A DNA stretch of 64,000 nt, taken from Schistosoma haematobium. Taxonomy: Eukaryota > Platyhelminthes > Trematoda > Strigeidida > Schistosomatidae. Shown here piece by piece: positions 9,735 to 21,326 of the stretch (the first letter of the stretch is position 1; each line of letters begins with the position of its first letter). The position numbers and the translations under genes are program-made. The stretch covers positions 2,672,152-2,736,151 of the forward strand of contig NC_067197.1 in NCBI RefSeq assembly GCF_000699445.3, written 5' to 3'. The notes beneath the pieces are model-generated. The model saw only the letters and a program-made list of their open reading frames with translations. It made no database searches and was not told the DNA's origin.

Positions 9735-10260
9735 ACCGTAAACATCGATGCTGGATATACCTCTTCTGGATACTTCAATTCGGTTTTCAGGAGTTCATCC
9801 AGGTGACTTAAGCTATGTAGAGTGACCGTAGTCTAGCTCCTTGAGATTAGTCATTTGGAACTTGACACAATAAATAGAAAGCTTTATGGAATTGAATATG
9901 ATGTTCACTATGTATTAAGTGAGAAAGAATGTGACTATTAACAGACTTAGTGAATTATCTTCCCAAACATCCTAGTACACGTTCACGAGCACACAAGGAT
10001 AAAGCGTTCGTAGTACGGCCTATGTAACTAGGTCAACTGGAGCATTTGAATTTGTATGCACACATTAAGGAGCAAATCATCGGTAACCTATCCTTGATTT
10101 GTTGAATGAGTGCTGATTTGGCTGAGATTATATGCAACCTGACGGTGTGAAATGTCCTTTCAATAGGTCTTTTGATTCGACCTGTTACAACGTCAACTGT
10201 TATGTCCCCATTCAAATAGGTTTTGATAATGGGCTTTCTTTACTGACCACGTCAGGTGTG
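9735..10260 (-). pseudogene. Penelope-like element, decayed 3' coding fragment
   Basis: Reading minus from about 10250, a single frame can be followed with several stops: RKPIIKTYLNGD, then KDRLP near the Cys-rich YKFKCSS, the nuclease half-motif SYIGRTTN, SHILSHL, HKAF and finally SIQKRYIQ. These align in order with the linker and GIY-YIG domain of PLE1 (4960-5460) and PLE2 (49930-50425). At least five in-frame stops and no RT palm. An old, inactive copy diverged from both other Penelope elements. Confidence 0.75.
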
Positions 10261-11152
10261 GATTTCCTCAAAATGAAGCTAAAATTATCTTCATGACCAT
10301 TTAGATAAGATGGTGTTTTGATGCACTGCTTCAAGCTACTGATATTTGTGTAAGTAGTAAAGAAATCAGTAATGACAATAACAGCGTCAATTTAAGCCCA
10401 AAAATAAATTAACAAGTTCAGATTATATCAAGAGATATTTACGCTTACTTAGGTAACTACCAATACGGAGAATACAAGTCAATTGACATGGATTATTCAG
10501 CGACATAAAGGTGTCAGTCTTAAAAAGGGTTAATCGTCGAATTTATAGCTGAAATACAACATTCAAGGTTTATGACTAAATCTCCCATTCATACACACTG
10601 AAAATATAGAATAACATAACCTCATTGATCTGTATCGGAAATCGTTCATTTATAATGTCGATTTCAGAATGCGTCTCACAGTTATACATAGCTTTATTGA
10701 CAATTCATCAATACAAACTCAATATGTATTAACATATCCACTGGCAAGCAGACGACGTGGAGTAATAAGACAAAATACTACAAGAAAATCATGCATGGAA
10801 ATAGTTAACTATCTCAGTATTCCTACGTTACTGTCTCAGTCATTATTTATTGAACAGTAGATAAAGTAGCTCTTTGAAGTTAATGGTCTTTCAGCATGTA
10901 CAGTAATCAATGTTAACGATTTGTTTACAATGGCCGGTTCTTTATTGACTAATACACAAAATTTAACTCTGCCTGTAGCTCTTATAGGGTTGCTGCCGGT
11001 CCCAAGCCCGGGTAAAAGAGGAGGGTTGGGCATGGGGTTAGCGTCCCCATCCCGTAGAAAACTAACTCGCTAAAAAAACGCTTACCAGAAAAAATAATCC
11101 AAACCATTTTAACTCTGCCCTGGGAGTTAGAAGGTCTTCATTTAGAAGAATT

Positions 11153-12343
11153 ATGACGCTTCATGGTGAAAGCCGAGTTCCTTCGGAAGCCACGAGGCCG
11201 ATGCCCCTTCTAACAACCAGAGCAAAAATTTTTATAGGTACATGGAACGTTCGAACAATGTGGGAAACCGGGAAGACCAGTCAAATATCAATGGAAATGA
11301 GGAGATACAACTTAGCAGTACTGGGAATCAGCGAAACCCACTGGACCCAAGCTGGACAGAAAAGGCTAGCTACGGGAGAGATGCTGCTATACTCCGGTCA
11401 CGAAGAGGACAATGCTCCACACACTCAGGGAGTCGCTCTTATACTGTCCAAAGTAGCACGAAATGCACTTGTAGGATGGGAATCTCACGGATCCAGAATC
11501 ATCAAAGCATCATTCAAAACAAAGAAGCAGGGGATCTTAATGAATATTATCCAATGTTATGCACCCACCAATGATAGCAACGACGACATTAAAGATCAGT
11601 CAGTGATAGAGAAATGCCCAAGAAAGGACCTCACCATTCTAATGGGAGATCTAAATGCCAAAGTCGGAATAGACAACACTGGATATGAAGATATTATGGG
11701 ACGACATGGACTGGAAGAAAGAAACGAAAATGGAGAAAGATTTGCAAATCTATGTGCATTCAACAAATTGGTCATAGGAGGCACAATATTTCCACACAAG
11801 CGTATACACAAGGCTACATGGATCTCACCGGACCACACTACAGAGAACCAGATAGATCATATTTGCATCAACAAAAAATTCCGAAGGACAATGGAAGATG
11901 TGAGAACCAGGAGAGGTGCTGACGTAGCTTCAGATCACCACCTAGTTGTAGCCAATTTGAAACTGAAGCTAAAAAGGAACTGGACAAGTGGACAAACAGC
12001 AATACAAAGGTTCAATACAGCCTTCCTTCGAGATACTGACAGACTCAATGAATTCAAGATAGCTCTCAACAACAGGTTCCAAGCCTTACAAGATCTACTG
12101 AAAGAAGAAGAAACTACTATGGAGGACAACTGGAAAGGCATCAAGGAAGCATTAACTTCAACGTGTCAAGAGGTTCTCGGTCTAAAGAAATACCATCATA
12201 AGGAATGGATCTCTACAGAAACACTGGACAAGATCAAAGAAAGGAAGAACAAGAAGGCAGCAATAAACAACAGCCGAACACGAGCAGAGAAAGTCCAAGC
12301 ACAAGCTGAATACATAGAAGCAAACAAACAAGAGGAGCATTAG
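11153..12343 (+). pseudogene. RTE LINE apurinic-like endonuclease domain
   Basis: Open for 396 codons. AP-endonuclease landmarks: GTWNVRTM near residue 29, then LGISETHW (the catalytic Glu), the CYAPT block, LMGDLNAKVG (catalytic Asp/Asn) and SDHHLVVANL (the C-terminal SDH signature). The frame ends at TAG 12341-12343, where about one base has been lost; the following RT frame continues in register +1. This domain nicks target DNA to prime reverse transcription. It looks intact as a domain but is no longer joined to its RT. Confidence 0.9.
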
Positions 12344-12344
12344 A

Positions 12345-14150
12345 GCAGACAAGAAGAAATACGTGGAAGAACTAGCAACGACGGCAGAAAAAGCTGCTAG
12401 AGAAGGAAATATGAAACAGCTTTACGATACAACGAAGAAACTATCAGGGAAATACAGTAAACCAGAGAGGCCGGTCAAAGACAAAGAAGGCAAGCCAATC
12501 ACCGAAATTCAACAACAACGTAACAGATGGGTAGAATACTTCGAGGAACTCCTGAATAGGCCGGCTCCAATGAATCCACCGGACATCGAAGCAGCACATA
12601 CAGATCTTCCTATAGATGTCAATCCACCAAATACGGAAGAAATTAGAATGGCCGTCAGACAAATCAAGAACGGGAAAGCAGCAGTACCCGACAACATACC
12701 AGCTGAAGCACTGAAATCAGACATCGAAACAACCACAAGCATGCTTTATCTTCTATTCAAAAAGATTTGGGAGGAGGAACAAGTGACGATGGACTGGAAA
12801 GAAGGACACCTCGTTAAGATTCCAAAGAAATGAGATCTGAGCAAATGTGAAAACTACAGAGGCATAACACTACTGTCAATACCAGGGAAAGTCTTCAACA
12901 GATTGTTGCTGAACCGGATGAAGGATGCAGTAGACGCCAAACTTCGAGATCAACAAGCTGGATTCCGTAAGGATCGGTCGTGCACAGACCAAATTGCAAC
13001 ACTACGGATCATCGTCGAACAATCAGTTGAGTGGAACTCATCACTATAAATCAACTTCATTGATTATGAAAAGGCATTCGACAGTGTAGATAGGAGGACA
13101 TTATGGAAACTTCTTGGACACCACGGAGTTCCTGAGAAGATTGTCAATATTATCTGGAACTCATACGACGGACTACAGTGCAAAGTAGTGCATGGAGGAC
13201 AGCTGACAGATGCATTCCAAGTAAGAACCGGAGTCATACAAGGCTGTTTACTCTCTCCCTTCCTCTTTCTCCTGGTTGTCGACTGGATTATGAAGACCTC
13301 AACATCTGAAGGAAAACACGGAATACAATGGACAGATCAGAATCAATTAGGCGATTTGGACTTCGCAGATGACCTAGCCCTCCTATCGCGTACACACGAA
13401 CAGATGCAGATGAAGACAGCCAGTGTAGCAGCAGTCTCTGCATCAGTAGGCCTCAGCATACACAAAGGGAAAATCAAGGTCCTCAAATTCAAAGCGGAGA
13501 ACAGCAATCCAATCACTCTTGATGGCGAAACTCTGGAAGATGTAGAATCCTTCACATATCTGGGAAGCATCATCGATGAACAAGGAGGCTCAGATGCAGA
13601 CGTAAAGGCGAGGATCGGCAAAGCAAGGGTCGCATTCCTACAATTGAAGAACATATGGAACTCAAAGCAACTTTCAACCAATATCAAAGTGAGAATCTTC
13701 AATACGAACGTCAAGGCAGTTCTACTGTATGGAGCTGAAACTTGGAGAACTACAACAACCACAATCAAGAAAGTACAAGTATTTATAAATAGCTGTCTAC
13801 GCAAGATACTCAACATCCATTGGCCGGATACCATCAGCAATAGCCTTCTGTGGGAGAGAACAAACCAACTTCCAGCTGAAGAAGAAATTAGGAAAAGACG
13901 ATGGAAATGGATAGGACATACATTACGCAAATCGTCAAACTGCATCACGAGGCAAGCCCTAACTTGGAATCCTGAAGGGAAGCGAAAAAGAGGAAGGCCA
14001 AAGAACACATTGCGTCGGATAATAGAAGCAGATATGAAAACGATGAAGTACAACTGGACGGAGCTAGAAAGGATTGCCCAGTACAGGGTTGGATGGAGAA
14101 CGCTGGTGAGCGGCCTATGCTCCTTCACGAGGAGTAACAGGGGTAAGTAA
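12345..14150 (+). pseudogene. RTE LINE reverse transcriptase domain, two stops
   Basis: Continues the endonuclease ORF after a frameshift near 12335. In this frame a TGA lies at 12831-12833, just before the SKCENYRGITLLS block, and a TAA at 13047-13049, just before the motif A block [13 protein letters not shown]. The remaining motifs are intact: [13 protein letters not shown] (motif B), [11 protein letters not shown] (motif C, ADD), the YLGS block and the RTE C-terminal YGAETWR region. It ends near 14150 inside the taag repeat. Both stops are single-base changes, so the copy is fairly young. Confidence 0.9.
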
Positions 14151-14839
14151 GTAAGTACACTAAATTTGTTACCAACCTCAACTTGTGAGGTGTCTGGTAG
14201 ATAAAGAATAATTATAACATGCGATAGTACAAAAGACAGCTGATAGCTGTGTCGATATTGGACAACAGTTTATGAACAATCGAAAACCGAACCAACAGCA
14301 AAACGATATGGAAACTGTTGCATTTAGACAAATGCATGAATCTGTGGTTAACCGCTGCAGTGACTGAGGTATAGTAATTAAAATGATAAATACAATGATA
14401 AGTACAATAAACGTCATAAATATATGTGAACATTTCAGAGTGTTACACCACAACTTGCATGACAACATAAATGTGAAAATTGTTGCGAATACAATTGCTT
14501 ACTGAATATAAATAAGTAGTACAAAACCATATAGAGAAGAGTGGAAAGGGAGTGAGTGAGTGAATGAGTGAGTGGAACAATCTAAGACAAATTTAACAGA
14601 TATAAAATATAAAAACAACAACAACAACAGCAATGTGGATTTGACAATGAATTCTACACATAGAGAGAAATATTACTTGTGTCACTTTTATGCATAGAGA
14701 CTAAGATTGAAAGTAAATGGATCACTAATGCCCATGTCATTTATAAATTATTCATTGAATCTCCTTCCAAATAAAACAAACAATGTCTGATTGTATAAAT
14801 GAGTTTCAAGTGATCTATCCATTGGAGCCCATAGTTGAC

Positions 14840-16060
14840 TTGTTGAAAGTGAATTTCAATAAGTTACTTTGTTGTCGATCACCATCTAAACTCCATACAC
14901 CCATAGAGGTAAAGAGTCTAAAACTATTCAACAACTTCGTGTTTCCATATTCTTCCATTATTGATATGCAAGAGTGTTGAAGTTATGTGAATTAAGAAAT
15001 GGATACCTCAGTATAATTGTATTCATAAAACGGTTATGTCTTGAATAATGGACAGTGAAGAAAATCCAACAAACACATCCGATCTTTCGTGAAGCTATTC
15101 AGCTAGATGCGTTCACATTCTACTGTTGACTCCTTCTTTCAGACTTGAACTTAGTAAATAATCCACTAGTTGTCGGTCCAGATTTTGGCGAAATCACCAA
15201 CCTCATCAAACATCATTGACGAATAATTGTATCAGTTCCTCAGTTTCGCAGTTCATTCTTGGTCGGATTTATTCAGCTAATGCGTCTAATAACTTTGTCA
15301 AGTCACATTTTCACTATTCAATTTATTCTTATTGAGCTGTACTGTTTATCGATTTGTCATTGAAAAGAAACAGCTAACACTATGTGAATGAAAATCAGGT
15401 CATACTATTCTTTATATCTAAAGAGTGAAACTATGTATCGTTATGCAGTAATCAATAGCCAGAAATTTCTCATTTCTGTACTTTTAAATTCCTCACTAAT
15501 AATCTGCTGAAATCTCAAAAGTCTGCTGACGTGTTATTTTGCACAACGAATAGTTTGAAATAATGGTGAAAAGTACAACAACCTGCCAATTAATCTCCTT
15601 TGACTTAAGCAAGAGTGACACATCTCACCACATCGAAGAAATTGCGTATATCTGAAATATCAGATGCATATAGCGGAGTATGAGATTTTGTATTCCAGAT
15701 TGAACAGGCTGAGTTAGATGAGAAACTTTGATACAGAGGAGCAATATGGATTCTGAATTGACTGAAGAATACTGATGCTTTTCGACTCATCATTGGTTTA
15801 GCGCGTGGATTTGGTCATAAGTGTCGGTATTCTGATTAGTGATTTTATCACTTGATATTTGATGGGTCAGAGGACAATTCAGTTTTTTGAAGAAATACGG
15901 ATGGATGTCTAACTGAAGTATTTTGATTTCTCTACAGAACAACTACAAATTTTGTCACCAATGAGACGTGTGAGCAGGTAGGTTTGACTTTGATCACCAA
16001 CCAGATAATCTGACAACATTGTTGATCAGTCGATATACAATCCTCTGAATTATCATCAGT
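14840..16060. other. No gene seen
   Basis: Only short frames without motifs; no splice-linked exons or repeat families recognised. Confidence 0.5.
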
Positions 16061-16109
16061 CCCCTTAGTTCGAACATAAGTACACAGCTAGCAAACTGTA
16101 GCTATTATT

Positions 16110-16280
16110 ATTATTAATCTTAGTAAAAGTGAAACCATTTTTATAGTCATCCAATTCGCATCCATTGGTTTTTAGCATTTGTTCAACAGGGAAGCTATAC
16201 GTTGACAATGTTCGTCCAGAAGATGATTGAGTAGAACGTATTAGACTCTTTCTGAGCTTCTTAATGCTTTTGGTAGTCTG
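16110..16280 (-). repeat. Repeat with conserved reading frame, copy 1
   Basis: The minus-strand frame reads KKLRKSLIRSTQ...GRTLSTYSFP...GCELDD...FTFTKI. The copy at 55260-55415 keeps the same frame with many synonymous-looking changes. The start is preceded by a pyrimidine-rich stretch ending in cag, like a splice acceptor. Function unknown: it could be a duplicated exon or a gag-like fragment. Confidence 0.5.
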
Positions 16281-16664
16281 AACAATAATTAAGTAAATCA
16301 AGGTTTTAAGTAATTCATCTTACAAACCTCAAGTTGAAGCAACCTTGTCTCATTCAAAGTACTATCCATTTGTAAACATATAAGCTCCATCTTAATTCCC
16401 ATTGTTGGAAATACCGATGAACGTTGTGAAAACACAGTCACCCACAGTTACATCATTCTTACAGACGTTCTTGAAGTAGTTAGTACAGATAATTTTTCAA
16501 GGTTGGAAGCCTCATTAATCATTGAGATATAACTGAAAAGTTCTTTGAACAAGCTTTACATATTCAGTAAATATCTAAATGGCAATACTAGTCAACAACA
16601 CAGAAGAAAAAGATTCATAAAATTATTTATCGTCTATTGACTCATTTAAACAATCCTTCTTTCA

Positions 16665-17355
16665 GATAAAAGTAATAATAGATTTGTAGATATCTCAATG
16701 AGTAGAAAAATGAGATAATCCGATGTTTCGCCACTCAGTGTAAGTCACTTCTTCATAGACTAGATGAATAACCCTATCAAAATTAATCCAAGTTTAAATA
16801 GTACAAAGGAACAAAGCAATAATATTAGGTGCGATCGATCATACCATTTTCAACAACAACCAAATCGATATCAAAATCGCCAAACTGGTACAAAAAGGTT
16901 GTTCCAACTATAAAAAAACCAGAGTAGCTCAAGCTTTCCATTCAATCCCTAGTCCTTCTGTACTCAATAGAAAAGAAGGCCATACTATCTATCCAATTTA
17001 AACTATCTATCCAAGCTACCATATCTGATTCTATTCACAATTCACACTATTATCTTACATGCAAATGAAAGTCTATCCTTTCTCACGACGAAGGTCACAT
17101 GTTTTCATTCGTGACCCTACACACACATATCTACATACACGTCGTATACAAATCATCATGACCGAAATCACATGACATTGATTTGTTCAGACCTGTTTTG
17201 GATTGGTCACGCCTAATGTTCCTGCTTTGTTCCTTTGTACTATTCCAACTTGGATTAATTTGGATTCGATGAGGTGACTTAAATTGAGTCGCGAAACTTC
17301 AGACTATGTAGTTCTACCCATTTGGATATTTACAAATCTGTTATTTTTATTGAAG
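16665..17355. mobile_element. Foldback/MITE-like element with about 150-bp inverted arms
   Basis: The left arm (about 16665-16832) and right arm (about 17210-17355) are imperfect reverse complements. The best block is ttaatccaagtt...agtacaaaggaacaaagca against its complement at 17212-17260; weaker pairing continues outward through gtttcgc and agatttgta. The left arm has roughly 20 extra bases. The 380-bp centre has no coding potential. A possible partial copy of the inner arm lies at 24520-24560. I see no clear TSD. Confidence 0.7.
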
Positions 17356-17539
17356 CCAATCTACCTAATGCTTAATTTATTTGAAATGATCAAGTCAAAC
17401 CTTGATGATGATACCTACGATATCTAGTCTCATTTCATTTCATATTAGTGTTAAACAGATTCTAATTCATCTGGTCAACTTGAAAGGTTCACATGGAAAT
17501 CAAATGATGCACAAATTTATATTCACTTGACGTTTTTTG

Positions 17540-17725
17540 TTTGTATCTTGCCATTGTTGTTTGGCTCGGTAATTGATCAGTTTTGTATTGTTTGTTTGAA
17601 TCTACCCAATGAGATTGATCAACTGCAGTCCTAAATACCATTGGGAAGATACAAGCAAACAACATCAAGTGAATTTAAACTTCATCCCATTGCATAAGCC
17701 AGTGGCTATCAGGACTCAGAAACTG
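17540..17725. repeat. Two Sm-alpha-like fragments, head-to-head
   Basis: 17610-17725 (gattgatcaactgcagtcc through ccagtggctatcaggactcag) matches 2830-2937 on plus. 17545-17600 is the same region inverted (cttgccattgttgtttggctc, then attgatcag). Neither has a hammerhead or B box. Confidence 0.6.
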
Positions 17726-17729
17726 TGTG

Positions 17730-18269
17730 CCTTGTTTATTACATAACGCAAAGATAACACTGGTCAGTGAGCGGCGAATTATCGATCGAACCAGTGACGC
17801 ATGAAACACGTGCGAGCAACCTAGAGTCCTGATTAGTCTCGCTTCCTGTCTAGCCCAGTCAGTTAAGTCCACAAACCAGTCTCAGCCTCTGTGTTCATAA
17901 TGCATTAGCTCCTTGAGTAAAACTTGTTCAACGCAAAGCACGAGTGCTCAATGCGCTCGATTACGATTACAATTTCGGATGATTCTATATCAATTGTCGT
18001 TTATCCATATCATGAAGTCACTTCTAATGAATACTGTAGTCAATCTGCGAAATATGTTTTGAATGAAGTCACATCATTCATAACTTGGGAATATGAAGAT
18101 CCAAGAATATTTCGTGGGAGTGATAGTGTTTGAAAGTCTATGATTCGACTTCCAGATATCGGTGGTTTCAGTACACAACCGACATGGTGATTGCTTAGAA
18201 TTCCAGTACCCAGTTGAATCCGTTTCAATTGCGGTTGTGACTAATGAGCACATTATAGATCATACAGAG
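17730..18269. other. No gene seen
   Basis: Sequence up to the BEL/Pao target site; short frames only. Confidence 0.45.
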
Positions 18270-18651
18270 TGTAGGAAGCAATTTCCCACAGATTCAACTC
18301 TAAACTAATCTCTAGACTGTCGAGTACAGAGTCTTGGTTTGGCCAAAGTCAGAACAAGTAAACTATTTGGCTATATAAACTTTATCTGTTTCTAAAACAT
18401 AAATTAACATCGTTAGTGTGCAAACGAACAGTACAGTCTATTAATACAGAGAAAAACAGAGACACATAACATACCGAACAGTAGCTAGAGAATAGGAAAA
18501 ATGAGTCAACAAGCAAATATTGTTTTACAATGAACATTAAACTGTGATTGGTTAATAAAAAGATACAGTCGTACAAGGTCAAAGGGAGTTAATGTGGTGG
18601 TGGGCGTTTCCCTTTATTATTGGTGGGTTCGTTTATCGATCACATTTTACA
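18270..18651 (-). repeat. BEL/Pao 3' LTR
   Basis: 382 bp, terminal TG/CA. It differs from the 5' LTR at two sites (near 18280 and 18321). The C-terminus of the pol frame overlaps it by about 19 bases. Confidence 0.95.
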
Positions 18652-21326
18652 CTCCCCCCGAAACGCGCACCACGTCCATTGTCCAGGGCCGTCGTCGCCG
18701 TCAGACAACCGGCTTCTTCCAGCAAACATAGGCTTCGCACATCTCTGACGATTTCTTCGTTTGAAGTTCTCAACTTTGCCGTACGGACTCGTCCGTCCGG
18801 GCCATAGCTTACTTGCTCGACTATAGCCTTAGGCCATAGACCTCTATTCATTTCGACGTTACTAACGAGGACTAAGTCACCCGGTTGTAAGTTCTTGTGT
18901 AAGTCCAACCATTTGTCTCTTGCTTGGAGAGTCGGTAAATATTCTTTTATCCATCTATTCCAGAATGCGGTGGTTAGTCTTTGAGCTTCTTTCCATCTTT
19001 TGTTGTATAATAACGTCTTATCCACCGAAGCATCGTCGAATGATAATTTTTTATGAATCAACAACAACTTGTTCGGAGTAAGAGCTTCTAGGGTACCAGG
19101 GTCATCTGTCATCTTAACCAGAGGTCTGTCATTCAGTATCCGTTCCGCCTCAGTTAAAAAGGTTTGCAGAGTTTCATCGGTCAACACGTTTTGGAATAAA
19201 AGCACTCTTAAGATTCTTCTAATTGATCTTATGATGCGTTCCCACACACCACCTCGATGACTTGCTCTGGGTGGGTTAAAACGCCACTCACATTCTCGTT
19301 CTTTAAGATGGTTTTCTATTTTATTAGTATTCCAGGAGCGTATAATCTGTCTCAAACTGACATCTGCACCTCGGAAGTTTGTGCCGTTATCACTGAAAAT
19401 TCGTTTTGGACATCCTCTTCTGGCAATAAATCTTGATAATGCGCATAGAAATGAATCCGTATCTAAAGAGTAGGCCATTTTGATGTGAACGGCTCTAATA
19501 GATAAGCAGGTGAATAAACAGCCATAACGTTTCTCGACAACTCTACCACGTTTGGCATAGAACGGTCCGAAGTAATCCACGCCTACTTGACTAAAGGGTG
19601 GCGAATGAGTCTCTACTCGGTATTCCGGCAACGGTGCCATTAATTGGGAACATGGTTTGGGATAAAGTCTTCTACATAAATAGCATCGTTTTAGAACCTT
19701 CCGAACAGTAGAATATCCTCTAACAATCCAATACTTCTCACGAATACTACTCAGAGTTTGAGTAACTCCAACATGTGCGTTAATTACATGATAACGCATT
19801 ATAATCATATCTGTAACAAAATGATTATTAGGAAGAATAATCGGATATTTGGTTTCAAATGGTAAACATGATAACTGCAAACGTCCTCCCACGCGGATTT
19901 TGCCTTCAAACATAAAAGGGTTGAGATTTCTTATAGAACTTTGACGAATTAATTTTTTTCTCCTGATCACCTCGTCCATTGCTTCTTGACCTTTTTGCTG
20001 TCTAAAAGCGTTTTCTCCGAGCGTCAACGGTGAGCTGTTTAGAATTCTTTTTTCGGTCGGGTACGCGACACTTTGGACTAGTTTAATTATGTCACTCTTC
20101 GAATTTTCGATATCCTCAGCACTTAGCGCGCCTAAGGTTAGACGATTTCCGTTCCTCTTGTTTAACATATTATTGATAAACCGTCTGCAGTATGAAAATA
20201 CCCTTAGAAGTCTGGACCACGACTTGCACGTACGAAATCGATCTAGGAACTCATCATCGTGTCTTGGGAGTCCGAAATCCTCTGTCAATACATGGGCTAT
20301 AGCGTTCTCAATCTTTTCTAGGTTAGGCCACTTATTTTCTTCTTCCCACAAGAATCTCGGCCCTTGTAACCACTCTCTTACCTTAGCTTTATCATTTAGT
20401 GATAATCCACGAGACGCGTGATCTGCAGGATTCAATTTACCTTTCACATATCTCCATTGGCTTGGCGTAGACAACTCGTGTATAGTTTCTAACCTGTTAC
20501 TCACAAACCTTTCAAACCTCTTAGTCGTATTTCTTATGCAATGAAGCACAACCGTCGAATCGGTCCAATAAATGACTGACGCAATGGGGATACTTAACTG
20601 TTCCCTTACGTGCCTTCCAATCTTAGCACACAAAACACAGGCCGTTAATTCCATTCTGGGTATAGTAACAAGTTTTAGAGGAGCAACCCTAGACTTAGCT
20701 AGCAAGAATGAACAATGGATCTGACCAAAAACACTTTTATAACGAATATACGCAACAACACCATACGCAAGCTCGGAGGCGTCGGCAAAACAATGAATTT
20801 GCGCAGATGATGGTTCAAACCCTGGTTTCAAACACCTTGGTATTCTTAGGTGGTCTAACCGTTTTATATGTCTACACCAATTATTCCACTTTGTTTGACA
20901 ATCTACGGGTAACTCGGCATCCCAGTCTAGTTTCTGACGACAAGTATCTTGTAAGATCACTTTAGCCGGTAATATTATTGGGGCTACAAACCCAATTGGA
21001 TCAAAGATAGATGCTACATACGATAAAACATTCCTTCTGGTGGGGTTTCCGTGAAATTCGTGAACTCTGAAACATAACTTGTCTGTTCGGACGTCCCACT
21101 CTATTCCCAGAGTTCGTTTACTTGTCTCATTGGACTCACAGACAATAATGCTTCCTTCAGCACGGTCTTCTTCTGGAATGAACTCCAGCACTTCAACGCT
21201 ATTACTAGTCCATTTAGTCAAGTTAAATCCTCCCAAACTTAGGAGTCTTTTAAAGTGCGAATATGTCCGTTTGGCTACTTCTATGGTATCCACACTTATC
21301 AATAAATCATCCACATAAAACTGTTA
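18633..21326 (-). pseudogene. BEL/Pao pol, C-terminal part: RT end, RNase H, integrase
   Basis: In frame with the upstream part but separated from it by a TAA at 21324-21326, three residues before the catalytic YVDD of RT. After YVDDLLIS come the RNase H region (YWTDSTVVLHCIRN), the Pao-specific segment with NPADHASRG, the integrase zinc region (HVGVTQTL...CYLCRRL) and the DDE core (VGVDYFGPF, FSDNGTNF, and the Glu in GGVWERIIRSIRR). It closes with a GLWPKAIVE segment typical of BEL integrases. 893 codons without further stops. Otherwise intact; the single stop would truncate RT before its active site. Confidence 0.93.
18652..18662 (-). promoter_or_regulatory. Polypurine tract of the BEL/Pao element
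   Basis: On the minus strand, ggggggag lies directly upstream of the 3' LTR; this primes plus-strand DNA synthesis. Confidence 0.8.

Larger units (their letters stand above)
10965..14155 (+). mobile_element. RTE-clade LINE (SR3/SR2-like), 3.2 kb, with 12-bp TSD
   Basis: The flanking 12-mers tacacaaaattt (10953-10964) and tacactaaattt (14156-14167) match with one substitution, and the left R1 copy shows the uninterrupted site. The element has a short GC-richer 5' region, one endonuclease-RT ORF and almost no 3' UTR: the stop codon lies in a (taag)n tail, as in other RTE elements. One frameshift and two stops break the ORF. No poly(A) tail is present. Confidence 0.9.
10912..14833 (-). repeat. 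Dispersed repeat R1, right copy, inverted and split by a LINE
   Basis: The two outer parts, 10912-10964 and 14156-14833, are contiguous in the left copy (about 765 down to 22, reversed). The interruption is the RTE LINE at 10965-14155. Confidence 0.85.

Noticed and set aside
18382..18582. 66-codon ORF repeated at 24040-24240
   Set aside because: It is LTR sequence of the BEL/Pao element, identical simply because the LTRs are.
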